Below, piece by piece: positions 6,062-13,416 of a stretch of DNA of 16,563 nucleotides. The stretch is taken from assembly GCA_001412365.1 (NCBI GenBank), contig LKUE01000412.1, positions 1 to 16,563 of the forward strand, read 5' to 3'. This DNA is from Desulfuromonas sp. SDB. Lineage in GTDB: Bacteria; SDB-A. The notes below the pieces were generated by a model, which saw nothing but the letters and a program-made list of their open reading frames with translations, ran no database searches and had not been told where the DNA came from. A program made the translations under genes and the position numbers. How positions within the stretch are numbered: the first letter of the stretch is position 1; each line of letters starts with the position of its first letter.

Positions 6062-8393
6062 CTGTTTTAAATCAGTAGGAAAAAATATTCCTAAAATTGA
6101 CTCCTTGGGATTATCTACAGGAGAAGAGAAATTTACCGATGATTTTTGCTTTCCCCGGCAAATCTACTGCAAGCTGGTTTACTCCTCCTCCCCCTTTGCA
6201 AAAATCATCAATCTTGATCTTTCAGGTGCAGAAAAGCTTTCAGGAGTGGTAGAAATTCTCAGCTATAAAAACACTCCTTCGCTTTTTCATACTACCGCAG
6301 GGCAAGGATTCCCAGAGCCCTCTCCCTATGACACAAAACTCTTTGATCAAACCGTTCGCTTTGTGGGAGACCGAATAGCCCTGATTGCTGCAGAAAATCC
6401 TGTAATTGCTGAACTTGCCGCAAGGAAAATAAAAATTGAATATCAGGAATTTACTCCTGTATTCAACCCCCAGCAGTCAACCTCTTCTCCCCCTCTTCAT
6501 TTTCAAGGAGAACACGCTGTAATTCCTGTACCCTATCTGCCTGAAAAAAACATTGCGGCAAAAGTTGGGTTTGAAATTGGTGCAGTGGATAGTGTTTTAA
6601 AAAACTCGGACCTTGTAATTAATAAAATTTATCAAACTCACTATGCGTCCCACTGTGCTCTTGAACCTCATTCCGCAATTTCATATTTTGATAGCCGGGG
6701 ACGTCTGGTCATAATCTCATCAACCCAGGTGCCCTTTCACGCCAGAAGAATAGTAAGTCAGATTTTAGATTTGCCGGTTAAATTTATCAGAGTTATAAAA
6801 CCAAGAATTGGGGGAGGTTTTGGAGGAAAACAGGAAATACTGTTAGAACCACTGGTCGCCTTGATTACATTAAGAACAAAGCGTCCGGCAAGGTTAGTTT
6901 TATCCAGGGAAGAGGTGTTTATATCAACCCGAACCCGCCACCCCATGGAAATTGAGTTATCGGTGGGGGCGGATAAACAAGGCAGTTTGACCGCCATCAG
7001 CATGAAAGCATTAATGAATACGGGCGCTTATGGCTCCCATGCCTTAACTGTTCTGTCCAATACCGGTTCCAAGACCCTACCTTTATTCAATAAAATTAAA
7101 AACATCCGTTTCCACGCCCACTCTGTTTACACCAATTTACCGGTGGGGGGAGCTTACCGTGGCTACGGGGCAACCCAGGGATATTTCGCCTTAGGTCAGC
7201 AAATTGATATATTGGCAAGAGAACTAAAGGTGGATGTGCTTGAAATATATAAACAACAGCATATTAAATCCGGAGAAACCTCTCCTGTTTTTGAAGTTCT
7301 GGGAGAGGGGAAAGAAGGAACCAGCCAGAATATAACCTCTTGTCAGTTAACTGAATGTATTGATCAGGGATCCCAAAAAATTGATTGGTACGGCAAACGG
7401 GACAAGCGAATTAAAAATGGTCACTGGGTCAGGGGAGTGGGAATGGCAGCGGGAATGCAGGGGTCCGGCATCCCCCGGGTAGACCTGGCCAGTGCTTATA
7501 TTAAAATTAATGATGACGGATCATTCAACCTGAATATTGGAGCTACTGATTTAGGAACCGGTTCTGACACTATTTTAGCCCAAATCGCCGCTGAAACATT
7601 GCACACCGACCCCAGTCAGTTAATAGTGCTGTCATCAGATACAGACACCACTCCTTTTGACGTAGGTGCTTATGCTTCCTCCACCACCTATATATCCGGC
7701 AATGCCGTTCGCAAATGTGCTGAAAAAATTAAAACAAAACTTATCACCGCGGGAGCGGAACTTCTCCAGGTTCAACCACAACAAGTATCCTTGGAAAACC
7801 AGGCAGTTGTTTGCAGGAAAGATAAGCGACGTTGCAGCTACGAAGAAATTGCCCGGTATTCTCTTTATTCCGAAAACCAGCACCAGATTCAAGCAACCAC
7901 CTCTAACTTTTCCAATCAATCCCCGCCCCCTTTTATTGCCCAATTTGCCGAAGTTGAAATCAATCCTTTTACCGGAGAATTAAAACTGCTGAATTTTGTC
8001 TCCGCAGTGGACTGCGGACAGCCAATTAATCCCCTTCTGGTGGAAGGGCAAGTGGAAGGGGCAGTAGTAAATGGTATAAGTTATGCTTTAACAGAGCAAT
8101 ATAAATTCAGTTCAGCTGGCAGAATGCAAAATGCTAATTTTAAATATTATCATCTGTTTCGCACCCCGGACCTTTGCAAGGTCAAGACAATTATAGTGAA
8201 TTCTTATGAACAATCAGGTCCTTTTGGCGCAAAATCAATAGGGGAAATAGCTATTAACGGACCGATGCCGGCAATTGCCAATGCAATTTTTGACGCGGTA
8301 GGAATAAGACTGTATCAATCCCCCTTCACTCCGGAAAAAATTTATCAGGCAATCCACTGTTGTCATAAAGAACTGACTGAGCGCCGGCAGTAA
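6048..8393 (+). CDS. Molybdenum hydroxylase large (molybdopterin-binding) subunit, xanthine-dehydrogenase/XdhD type
   Basis: The 781-residue catalytic subunit, with an aldehyde oxidase/xanthine dehydrogenase a/b hammerhead domain (about 10-140) and a molybdopterin-binding domain (about 150-770). Visible motifs: VGKNIPKID start (9-17), GGGFGGKQE (255-263), GGAYRGYGATQG (367-378, the Arg-containing substrate loop), DLGTGSDT (501-508), DVGAYASSTTYISGNAV (538-554), CGQPINPLLVEGQ (656-668) and GAKSIGE (727-733), whose Glu733 is the expected catalytic base. It resembles the XdhD/selenium-dependent branch more than carbon-monoxide dehydrogenase, as it lacks CoxL's AYRCSFR loop. It probably hydroxylates or dehydroxylates a purine (inference from neighbours). 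The sulfur or selenium third ligand on Mo cannot be read from the sequence. A purine-rich AGGGGA precedes the ATG at short spacing. Confidence 0.93.
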   Translation: MAKTDCFKSVGKNIPKIDSLGLSTGEEKFTDDFCFPRQIYCKLVYSSSPFAKIINLDLSGAEKLSGVVEILSYKNTPSLFHTTAGQGFPEPSPYDTKLFDQTVRFVGDRIALIAAENPVIAELAARKIKIEYQEFTPVFNPQQSTSSPPLHFQGEHAVIPVPYLPEKNIAAKVGFEIGAVDSVLKNSDLVINKIYQTHYASHCALEPHSAISYFDSRGRLVIISSTQVPFHARRIVSQILDLPVKFIRVIKPRIGGGFGGKQEILLEPLVALITLRTKRPARLVLSREEVFISTRTRHPMEIELSVGADKQGSLTAISMKALMNTGAYGSHALTVLSNTGSKTLPLFNKIKNIRFHAHSVYTNLPVGGAYRGYGATQGYFALGQQIDILARELKVDVLEIYKQQHIKSGETSPVFEVLGEGKEGTSQNITSCQLTECIDQGSQKIDWYGKRDKRIKNGHWVRGVGMAAGMQGSGIPRVDLASAYIKINDDGSFNLNIGATDLGTGSDTILAQIAAETLHTDPSQLIVLSSDTDTTPFDVGAYASSTTYISGNAVRKCAEKIKTKLITAGAELLQVQPQQVSLENQAVVCRKDKRRCSYEEIARYSLYSENQHQIQATTSNFSNQSPPPFIAQFAEVEINPFTGELKLLNFVSAVDCGQPINPLLVEGQVEGAVVNGISYALTEQYKFSSAGRMQNANFKYYHLFRTPDLCKVKTIIVNSYEQSGPFGAKSIGEIAINGPMPAIANAIFDAVGIRLYQSPFTPEKIYQAIHCCHKELTERRQ

Positions 8394-8401
8394 TAAAATA
8401 A

Positions 8402-8430
8402 CGGAGGCAAATGCATTTGCCTCCGGTTTT
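8402..8430 (+). terminator. Perfect 24-bp palindrome with short T-run: partial terminator, attenuator or operator
   Basis: CGGAGGCAAATG (8402-8413) is followed immediately by its exact reverse complement (8414-8425), then GTTTT (8426-8430). As RNA it would form a 10-bp G+C-rich stem with a TGCA loop and a tail of only four U, so termination may be partial. It sits 9 bp after the large-subunit stop, in the 68-bp gap (8394-8461) before the hydantoinase gene. This would lower or tune expression of the downstream genes (inference). The dyad could equally be bound by a dimeric regulator: a weak TTGCCT (8417-8422)/TATAAC (8438-8443) pair with a 15-bp spacer overlaps it. Confidence 0.6.
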
Positions 8431-8461
8431 AAATATCTATAACCTTGAAAATGGAAATTCA

Positions 8462-9808
8462 ATGATGGTAATCAAAGACGGTTTGGTGTTTATAAAAGAA
8501 GCCGGTGATTTTGTAAAAACAGATATTAAAATAAAGCAGGGGCGGATTGTTGATATAAAACCAAATATTCCGGCGGAAGGCAAAATTCTCCCCGCCGGTA
8601 ATTTACAGATATTTCCAGGAATGATTGACCCCCACGTTCACTTAAATGATCCGGGATTTAATCAAAGGGAGACATTTCTCACCGGAACCAGCGCTGCTGC
8701 TGCCGGCGGGGTTACCACTATTGTGGATATGCCCTGTACTTCAAATCCGGTTATAATTAATCTGGCTAATTTAAATATAAAACTTAAACAAGTTGCCGAC
8801 CGGGCAGTGGTTGATTACGGATTTTTCGGAGGAGTTTCAGGAAAATCATATTCCCCCCGTACAGAAAAAGATATTGGGGAACTGGCATCCCGGGTATTGG
8901 GTATTAAAACCTATTTTCATTCTTCTGACAAAAACTACACCCGGGTTAATCATTATCAATTTCAACATATTTTAGCTATTTGCAAGTCATATAAAAAACC
9001 AGTTTTACTTCATGCCGAAGATCATGATTTTGTAAAACATGCGCAAAAAACTATGATGGACAAGGGCAACCGACCGGAGGATTACTATCTTTCCCGCCCG
9101 GAAACAGCAGAGCTCCTTGCGGTGCAAAATGCAATTGCCTTAAACCGTAATGTACAGGCAAATCTCCACATCGTTCATTTAGCTACCGGAGAAGCTTCCG
9201 ATTTAATCCAGCACAATCCTGCCACCGGTGAAACCGCGGCTCACTACCTTGCCTTTGATTTAGGTGATTTCATCAGTCAAGGAGCCAGCTTAAAAGTAGC
9301 CCCCTGTATAAAACCATCTAAAAACAAAAAGCATTTATGGAAAAACCTCCAAGCAGGCATTATTGATTACATCGCCTCTGATCATGCTCCCTGTCCCCCC
9401 ACCTCTAAGCAATCTGAGTCAGTGTGGGAGCAGTATTCAGGAATACCGGGATTGGAAACCAGCCTGCTGTTTTTGTATTCAGAAGGATTGCTTAAAAAGA
9501 GAATTTCACTTTCCCGCTTTGTTGAAGTGACCAGTTCAGCAGCAGCCCATAAATTCGGTTTGGAAAAGCAAAAGGGGGGTATCTCTGTGGGCAGACACGC
9601 TGACTTAGTTTTAATTGATCCTAACAAAACCACGGTGGTTAAGGGGACAGATTTTTTTTCCAAAGGGAAGATAACTCCCTTTGAGGGATGGAAGTTTAAA
9701 GGGAAAATTATCAACACCGTGGTCAGGGGGGAAATTGTGTTTGATCACCTCAAGGGGATATGTGTTGATCCGGGGTATGGAAAATATGTGGGAGGAGGTA
9801 GAAATTGA
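8462..9808 (+). CDS. Cyclic amidohydrolase of the hydantoinase/allantoinase/dihydroorotase family
   Basis: A metal-dependent cytoplasmic hydrolase that opens cyclic amides such as hydantoins, dihydropyrimidines or allantoin. From the ATG at 8462 it has 448 residues, the normal size. Metal ligands visible are HVH (58-60), the probable carboxylated Lys149 in GIKTYF, His184 in LLHAEDHD, HIVH (236-239) and Asp307 in YIASDHAP. The C-terminal TPFEGWKFKGKI (405-416) followed by NTVVRGEIVFD is close to allantoinases and dihydroorotases. The frame is open back to 8411, but that ATG sits inside the palindrome and adds 17 residues unlike the family. ATGATG at 8462-8467, preceded by GGAA, fits better. 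In ssnA/ygeW-type clusters a hydantoinase holds this position and probably opens an oxidised purine or its imidazolone product (inference). Confidence 0.9.
   Translation: MMVIKDGLVFIKEAGDFVKTDIKIKQGRIVDIKPNIPAEGKILPAGNLQIFPGMIDPHVHLNDPGFNQRETFLTGTSAAAAGGVTTIVDMPCTSNPVIINLANLNIKLKQVADRAVVDYGFFGGVSGKSYSPRTEKDIGELASRVLGIKTYFHSSDKNYTRVNHYQFQHILAICKSYKKPVLLHAEDHDFVKHAQKTMMDKGNRPEDYYLSRPETAELLAVQNAIALNRNVQANLHIVHLATGEASDLIQHNPATGETAAHYLAFDLGDFISQGASLKVAPCIKPSKNKKHLWKNLQAGIIDYIASDHAPCPPTSKQSESVWEQYSGIPGLETSLLFLYSEGLLKKRISLSRFVEVTSSAAAHKFGLEKQKGGISVGRHADLVLIDPNKTTVVKGTDFFSKGKITPFEGWKFKGKIINTVVRGEIVFDHLKGICVDPGYGKYVGGGRN
9791..9807 (+). promoter_or_regulatory. Strong ribosome binding site selecting a TTG start for the SsnA-like gene
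   Basis: GGAGGAGGT (9791-9799) lies 5 nt before TTG at 9805-9807. No ATG in the frame occurs near the conserved N-terminus, and the family start (R-Y-I-I-G-N-G) begins right here. The TTG overlaps the hydantoinase stop as TTGA, coupling the two genes. Confidence 0.8.
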
Positions 9809-11091
9809 GATATATTATTGGAAATGGAATAATTTACGACGGAAATATTTTTTACCCTCAAGGCAGTATACTAATAGATCAAAGTGAAATTGAACAGGTA
9901 GGTCCCTGTGAAAAAATAAGTGCGGAGGGAATAGAATTTATTGATGTCCAGGGGAGATTAATTATTCCCGGTTTGCTAAACCCCCATTTTCATTTTTACT
10001 CCTCTCTTTCTCCCGGTCTCAGCCCCTTGAAATCTCCGAAAAACTTTACCGAGGTACTGAAGTATTTCTGGTGGCCCTTAGACCAAAGTCTTGATGAGGA
10101 AAGTATTTACTACTCCACTTTGTTGGGAGCAATGGAATCGGTAAAATATGGAGTGACCATGATTTTCGACCATCATGCCTCCATGAATTATATATCGGGA
10201 AGTTTAAATATAATTAAGCAGGCATGTCAGTTAATGGGGATAAAAGCATTGTTATGCTATGAAATATCCAATCGCCTTAACCATTTGTGTTTAGATCAAC
10301 AGATTGAGGAAAATTTAAACTTCCACCAACAAAATAAGGATTCCGGGTGGTGTAAGGGAATTTTAGGTCTTCATGCAAATTTCACTTTAGATTCTTTTAA
10401 CCTGGAGCAGATAAAATCAGATTTTCCTGAAAATATCCCTATTCATATCCACTGCGGGGAAGACCGGTGCGATCTCCAATACTGCATTGAACAGGGATTT
10501 AAAGGACCGGTGGACCGTCTTAATCATTACAATTTACTGTCTCCCGGCTCAATACTAGCTCACTGTGTTCATCTGTCGGATAGAGATGTAAGTTTAATTA
10601 AACATTTCAATCCAGTAGTTGTTTCCAATCCGGAATCAAATTTTAACAATGGGGTTGGAGAATTTAATCCTGAAATAATTAAAAGGTATCTTGTGGGAAC
10701 AGATTCAATGAGCGCAGACATGATTGCCACCCACCGGTTTCACTACTTAACTGCGAATAACAGCAGTTTACCCCAGATGGGCAACCTGATATTCTCCCAT
10801 CGAAACAGTATTCAGCAAAAATATTTTCCCAACACCGGTCTTTTAGAACCTGGTTATAAAGCGGATCTGGCAGTTCTGGATTATATTCCCTGTCAGCAGG
10901 TTGACCTCGACAATGTAATCTCCCACTTGCTGTTCGGAGCGAAAACCGGTTCAACCTACCTGACTGTAAGCGATGGAAAAATCATTTATGCTCAGCATAA
11001 TTTTACCAACATCAATGAACAGGAAATATATTCCCAAGCCATGAAGGTGGGAGAAAAACTAAAACAGAGGTTTTTAAAATGTCAGGTATAA
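9805..11091 (+). CDS. ssnA: SsnA-type aminohydrolase (amidohydrolase superfamily)
   Basis: A 428-residue amidohydrolase of the chlorohydrolase/guanine-deaminase-like group. SsnA proteins are consistently found with selenium-dependent molybdenum hydroxylase genes (family knowledge), and the exact reaction is unsettled. Metal and active-site residues are visible: NPHFHFYSSLSPGL (59-72, the HxH after strand 1), HIHCGED (214-220), LAHCVHL (251-257) and VGTDSMSADM (297-306), with Asp300 as metal ligand. The length fits. A TTG start is used after a strong GGAGGAGGT site. The gene overlaps the hydantoinase by 4 nt and the flavoprotein gene by 13 nt. It probably deaminates or hydrolyses a purine-derived intermediate. 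Plain guanine deaminase is the main alternative. Confidence 0.85.
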   Translation: MRYIIGNGIIYDGNIFYPQGSILIDQSEIEQVGPCEKISAEGIEFIDVQGRLIIPGLLNPHFHFYSSLSPGLSPLKSPKNFTEVLKYFWWPLDQSLDEESIYYSTLLGAMESVKYGVTMIFDHHASMNYISGSLNIIKQACQLMGIKALLCYEISNRLNHLCLDQQIEENLNFHQQNKDSGWCKGILGLHANFTLDSFNLEQIKSDFPENIPIHIHCGEDRCDLQYCIEQGFKGPVDRLNHYNLLSPGSILAHCVHLSDRDVSLIKHFNPVVVSNPESNFNNGVGEFNPEIIKRYLVGTDSMSADMIATHRFHYLTANNSSLPQMGNLIFSHRNSIQQKYFPNTGLLEPGYKADLAVLDYIPCQQVDLDNVISHLLFGAKTGSTYLTVSDGKIIYAQHNFTNINEQEIYSQAMKVGEKLKQRFLKCQV

Positions 11092-12194
11092 AAGTTGATT
11101 TATGCGGGATTAAACTCGCCAATCCGGTATTAACTGCCCCCGGTCCCAATGTCCGCACGTCCATGCAAATGCTGGAGGCGGTTAAGGGAGGGGTTGGGGG
11201 AATTGTCTCTAAAACTATATCCACCCACCCTGCCAAAGATATCAAGCCCACTATAACCAGAACATTTTTTCATGGGGTTATGAATTGTGAAACCTGGTCT
11301 GAAATTTCGTATCAGGATTTTCTGGCGGATTTAGAGGCAGTTAAGAAAACCGGCATACCCCTAATCGTATCCTTGGGATATTCAGCACAGCAGTTGAGTA
11401 TACTCGGTGAAATTATTGAAAAAGAAATAGATCCCCATGGTTATGAATTTTCAACTCACTATGTGGGAAAAGAAATTGAACCTTTAAAACAAATTGCCCT
11501 GTCTTTAAAAGGCAAGGTAGATAAGCCGGTTTTTATGAAAATATCCCCTAACTCGCCGAATATTGAAAACATAGCCAGGCATTTATCTGAAATTGTAGAC
11601 GGTTTTGTGGCTATAAACTCATTTGGACCGGTTCTGGATTTCGATGTGGAAGCTATTGACTCTCCTCTTTCCTCTGATTTCGGACAAGGATGGTTATCCG
11701 GTCCTCCCATCATGCCTCTGGGGCTGAGGATTGTTTATCAAATAGCAGGAATCCAGAACAAACCAGTTATTGGAGTTGGAGGCATCAGTTCAGGCTCGGA
11801 TGCGGTAAAATACATGATGTGCGGGGCTAAAGCCGTGGGGATATGTTCTGCTGCACTTACACATGGTCCCGATATTTACGGGAAAGTATCCCGCCAAATA
11901 GAACAATGGCTTGATCAGCATAACTACATTGAGTTGTCCGATATTTACGGACTTTATGCTGAAAAAACTACACAAAGAATTACCGGATCATATAATCCGG
12001 TAATAAATGTAAACGACAAATTATGCGTAGGTTGCGGCAATTGTATATCAAAATGCCCCAATCATGCTTTATTCATGGATGAACAAAAAAAACAAGTGCA
12101 GGTAAATGCAGATAACTGCATTGGTTGTGGTTTTTGTAGAGGGTTTTGCCCTCAACAGGCATTAACTATAAAACGGAGAACAGGAAGTGATTGA
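11079..12194 (+). CDS. Dihydroorotate/dihydropyrimidine-dehydrogenase-like flavoprotein with C-terminal 2x[4Fe-4S] domain
   Basis: A 371-residue protein with an FMN-binding TIM barrel (about 1-290), like PreA and class 1 dihydroorotate dehydrogenases, followed by a bacterial-ferredoxin domain. FMN-binding segments include NPVLTAPGPN (15-24), FMKISPN (152-158) and GVGGISSGSDAVKYMMCGAK (232-251). Cluster ligands are Cys316/319/322/326 and Cys347/350/353/357, all in CxxCxxCxxxCP form. The loop that normally reads N-x-SCPN or N-L-SCP with the catalytic Cys reads FSTHYVG (124-130), so the usual acid/base Cys is absent. It probably transfers electrons between ferredoxin or another donor and a heterocyclic substrate, perhaps reducing a ring double bond (inference). 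It overlaps both neighbours. The N-terminal half of dihydropyrimidine dehydrogenase (the PreT/YgfK-like part) is not in the window. Confidence 0.87.
   Translation: MSGIKVDLCGIKLANPVLTAPGPNVRTSMQMLEAVKGGVGGIVSKTISTHPAKDIKPTITRTFFHGVMNCETWSEISYQDFLADLEAVKKTGIPLIVSLGYSAQQLSILGEIIEKEIDPHGYEFSTHYVGKEIEPLKQIALSLKGKVDKPVFMKISPNSPNIENIARHLSEIVDGFVAINSFGPVLDFDVEAIDSPLSSDFGQGWLSGPPIMPLGLRIVYQIAGIQNKPVIGVGGISSGSDAVKYMMCGAKAVGICSAALTHGPDIYGKVSRQIEQWLDQHNYIELSDIYGLYAEKTTQRITGSYNPVINVNDKLCVGCGNCISKCPNHALFMDEQKKQVQVNADNCIGCGFCRGFCPQQALTIKRRTGSD
11979..12004. repeat. 10-bp inverted repeat at the barrel/ferredoxin domain boundary
   Basis: ATTACCGGAT (11979-11988) and ATCCGGTAAT (11995-12004) are perfect reverse complements around a 6-nt loop. 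The hairpin encodes residues around 301-309, exactly between the flavin barrel and the ferredoxin domain of the DHOD-like protein. It may be a remnant of domain joining, an mRNA element or chance. Confidence 0.45.
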
Positions 12195-13416
12195 AAGAAT
12201 AATAACCAAAGCCACTTCTTTCCGGGACCAGGTAACAAAAATTTTATCTGAACTTATCCAGGTAAAATCGTTAAGCGGAAAAGAACAATTGGTTTTAGAT
12301 AAAATAACACAGATTTTAGACGATCTTGAATTAAGAACATATTCTTATGACCAGCTGGGCAATCTAATATTGAAAATCGGTTCAGGATCTCAATCCATTG
12401 CTTTTGACGCTCATATTGATACAGTAGACAGTGGAGATCTTGAACAATGGAAAACCGAACCGTTTTCGGGGGTGGTTGACTCCGGATTCATCCATGGAAG
12501 AGGTGCGGTTGATCAAAAAGGAGGGGCGGCAGCAATGATTGCCGCAGCCCATATAATTAACCAGTTAAATCTGTATCCTCAATATACTTTGTTTTTTACC
12601 TTCACTATCATGGAAGAAGATTGCGACGGTCTATGCTGGAATTATTTAATTGAGAAGCACCATTTGAAACCTGACTTCGCAGTTATAACCGAACCCACCA
12701 ATTTAAATGTCTACATCGGACATCGGGGTAGAATGGAAATTGATGTTGAATTCAAAGGCATTTCCGCTCATGCTTCCGCTCCATCCAGAGGAAGAAATGC
12801 TATCTATTCAGCCTGCTACAACATTCTGGATTTAGAACAGTTAAACAACCAGCTTAAATCAGATCCTTTCTTAGGGTCAGGCTCACTGGCGGTAACCAAT
12901 ATCCGCTCCAATTCCCCCTCTTTCTGCGCCATCCCCGATTACGCCATCATCCATCTGGATCGAAGATTAACCTCCGGGGAAACTGCCCAGTCTGCCCTGG
13001 TTGAAATCGAGCATGTGCTTAAAAAAAATCTGAAATCCGATCAATACCACGTTTCCATTCCTCAATATCTTAAGCCAAGTTACCGGGGAATAACTTATCC
13101 TCACAAGAAGTTTTTTCCTTCCTGGATAACCAATATGGAGCATCCTTTGGTGGAAGCGGCTCAGCAGACCTATCAGCAGTTGTTTGGTTATCTTCCAGAG
13201 CTGGGCAAGTGGATATTTTCCACCAATGGGGTTGCTCTATGCGGCAAGCATCATATTCCTACCCTCGGCTTTGGCCCGGGGAATGAAATATACGCTCATT
13301 CCCCTAATGAAAAAATACCACAGGAAGATTTGGTTCAGGCTTCAATTTTTTATTCCCTTTTACCCCATTACTTAACTCAATCTACTAACCAAGGGACAAA
13401 AACAAATGAAACATAA
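12187..13416 (+). CDS. ygeY: YgeY, M20-family metallohydrolase linked to selenium/purine clusters
   Basis: A 409-residue dizinc hydrolase of the M20/ArgE-DapE family. YgeY-specific stretches are clear: DAHIDTVDSGDLEQW (74-88), GRGAVDQKGG (104-113), MEEDCDGLCW (142-151), TEPT (168-171), GHRGRMEI (178-185), KWIFSTNGVA (341-350) and GFGPGNEIYAHSPNE (361-375). Zinc ligands and catalytic residues are His76, Asp78 (catalytic Asp), Asp109, Glu143 (general base), Glu144, Glu169 and His371. His195 in SAHASAP is the dimer-domain His. Nothing is missing. It starts with GTG at 12187, 8 nt after GGAG (12175-12178), overlapping the previous gene. The likely role is hydrolysis of an N-carbamoyl or amide group on a linear intermediate, followed by the carbamoyltransferase encoded next (inference). 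Confidence 0.94.
   Translation: MIERIITKATSFRDQVTKILSELIQVKSLSGKEQLVLDKITQILDDLELRTYSYDQLGNLILKIGSGSQSIAFDAHIDTVDSGDLEQWKTEPFSGVVDSGFIHGRGAVDQKGGAAAMIAAAHIINQLNLYPQYTLFFTFTIMEEDCDGLCWNYLIEKHHLKPDFAVITEPTNLNVYIGHRGRMEIDVEFKGISAHASAPSRGRNAIYSACYNILDLEQLNNQLKSDPFLGSGSLAVTNIRSNSPSFCAIPDYAIIHLDRRLTSGETAQSALVEIEHVLKKNLKSDQYHVSIPQYLKPSYRGITYPHKKFFPSWITNMEHPLVEAAQQTYQQLFGYLPELGKWIFSTNGVALCGKHHIPTLGFGPGNEIYAHSPNEKIPQEDLVQASIFYSLLPHYLTQSTNQGTKTNET

Noticed and set aside
7666-7983. 105-codon open frame on the plus strand within the molybdopterin subunit gene
   Set aside because: It lies wholly inside the conserved large subunit in another frame, is proline-rich low-complexity, and has no family resemblance.
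8001-8018. Interrupted palindrome TCCGCAGT-GG-ACTGCGGA
   Set aside because: It encodes the conserved Ser-Ala-Val-Asp-Cys-Gly stretch of the large subunit, so protein constraint explains it well enough.
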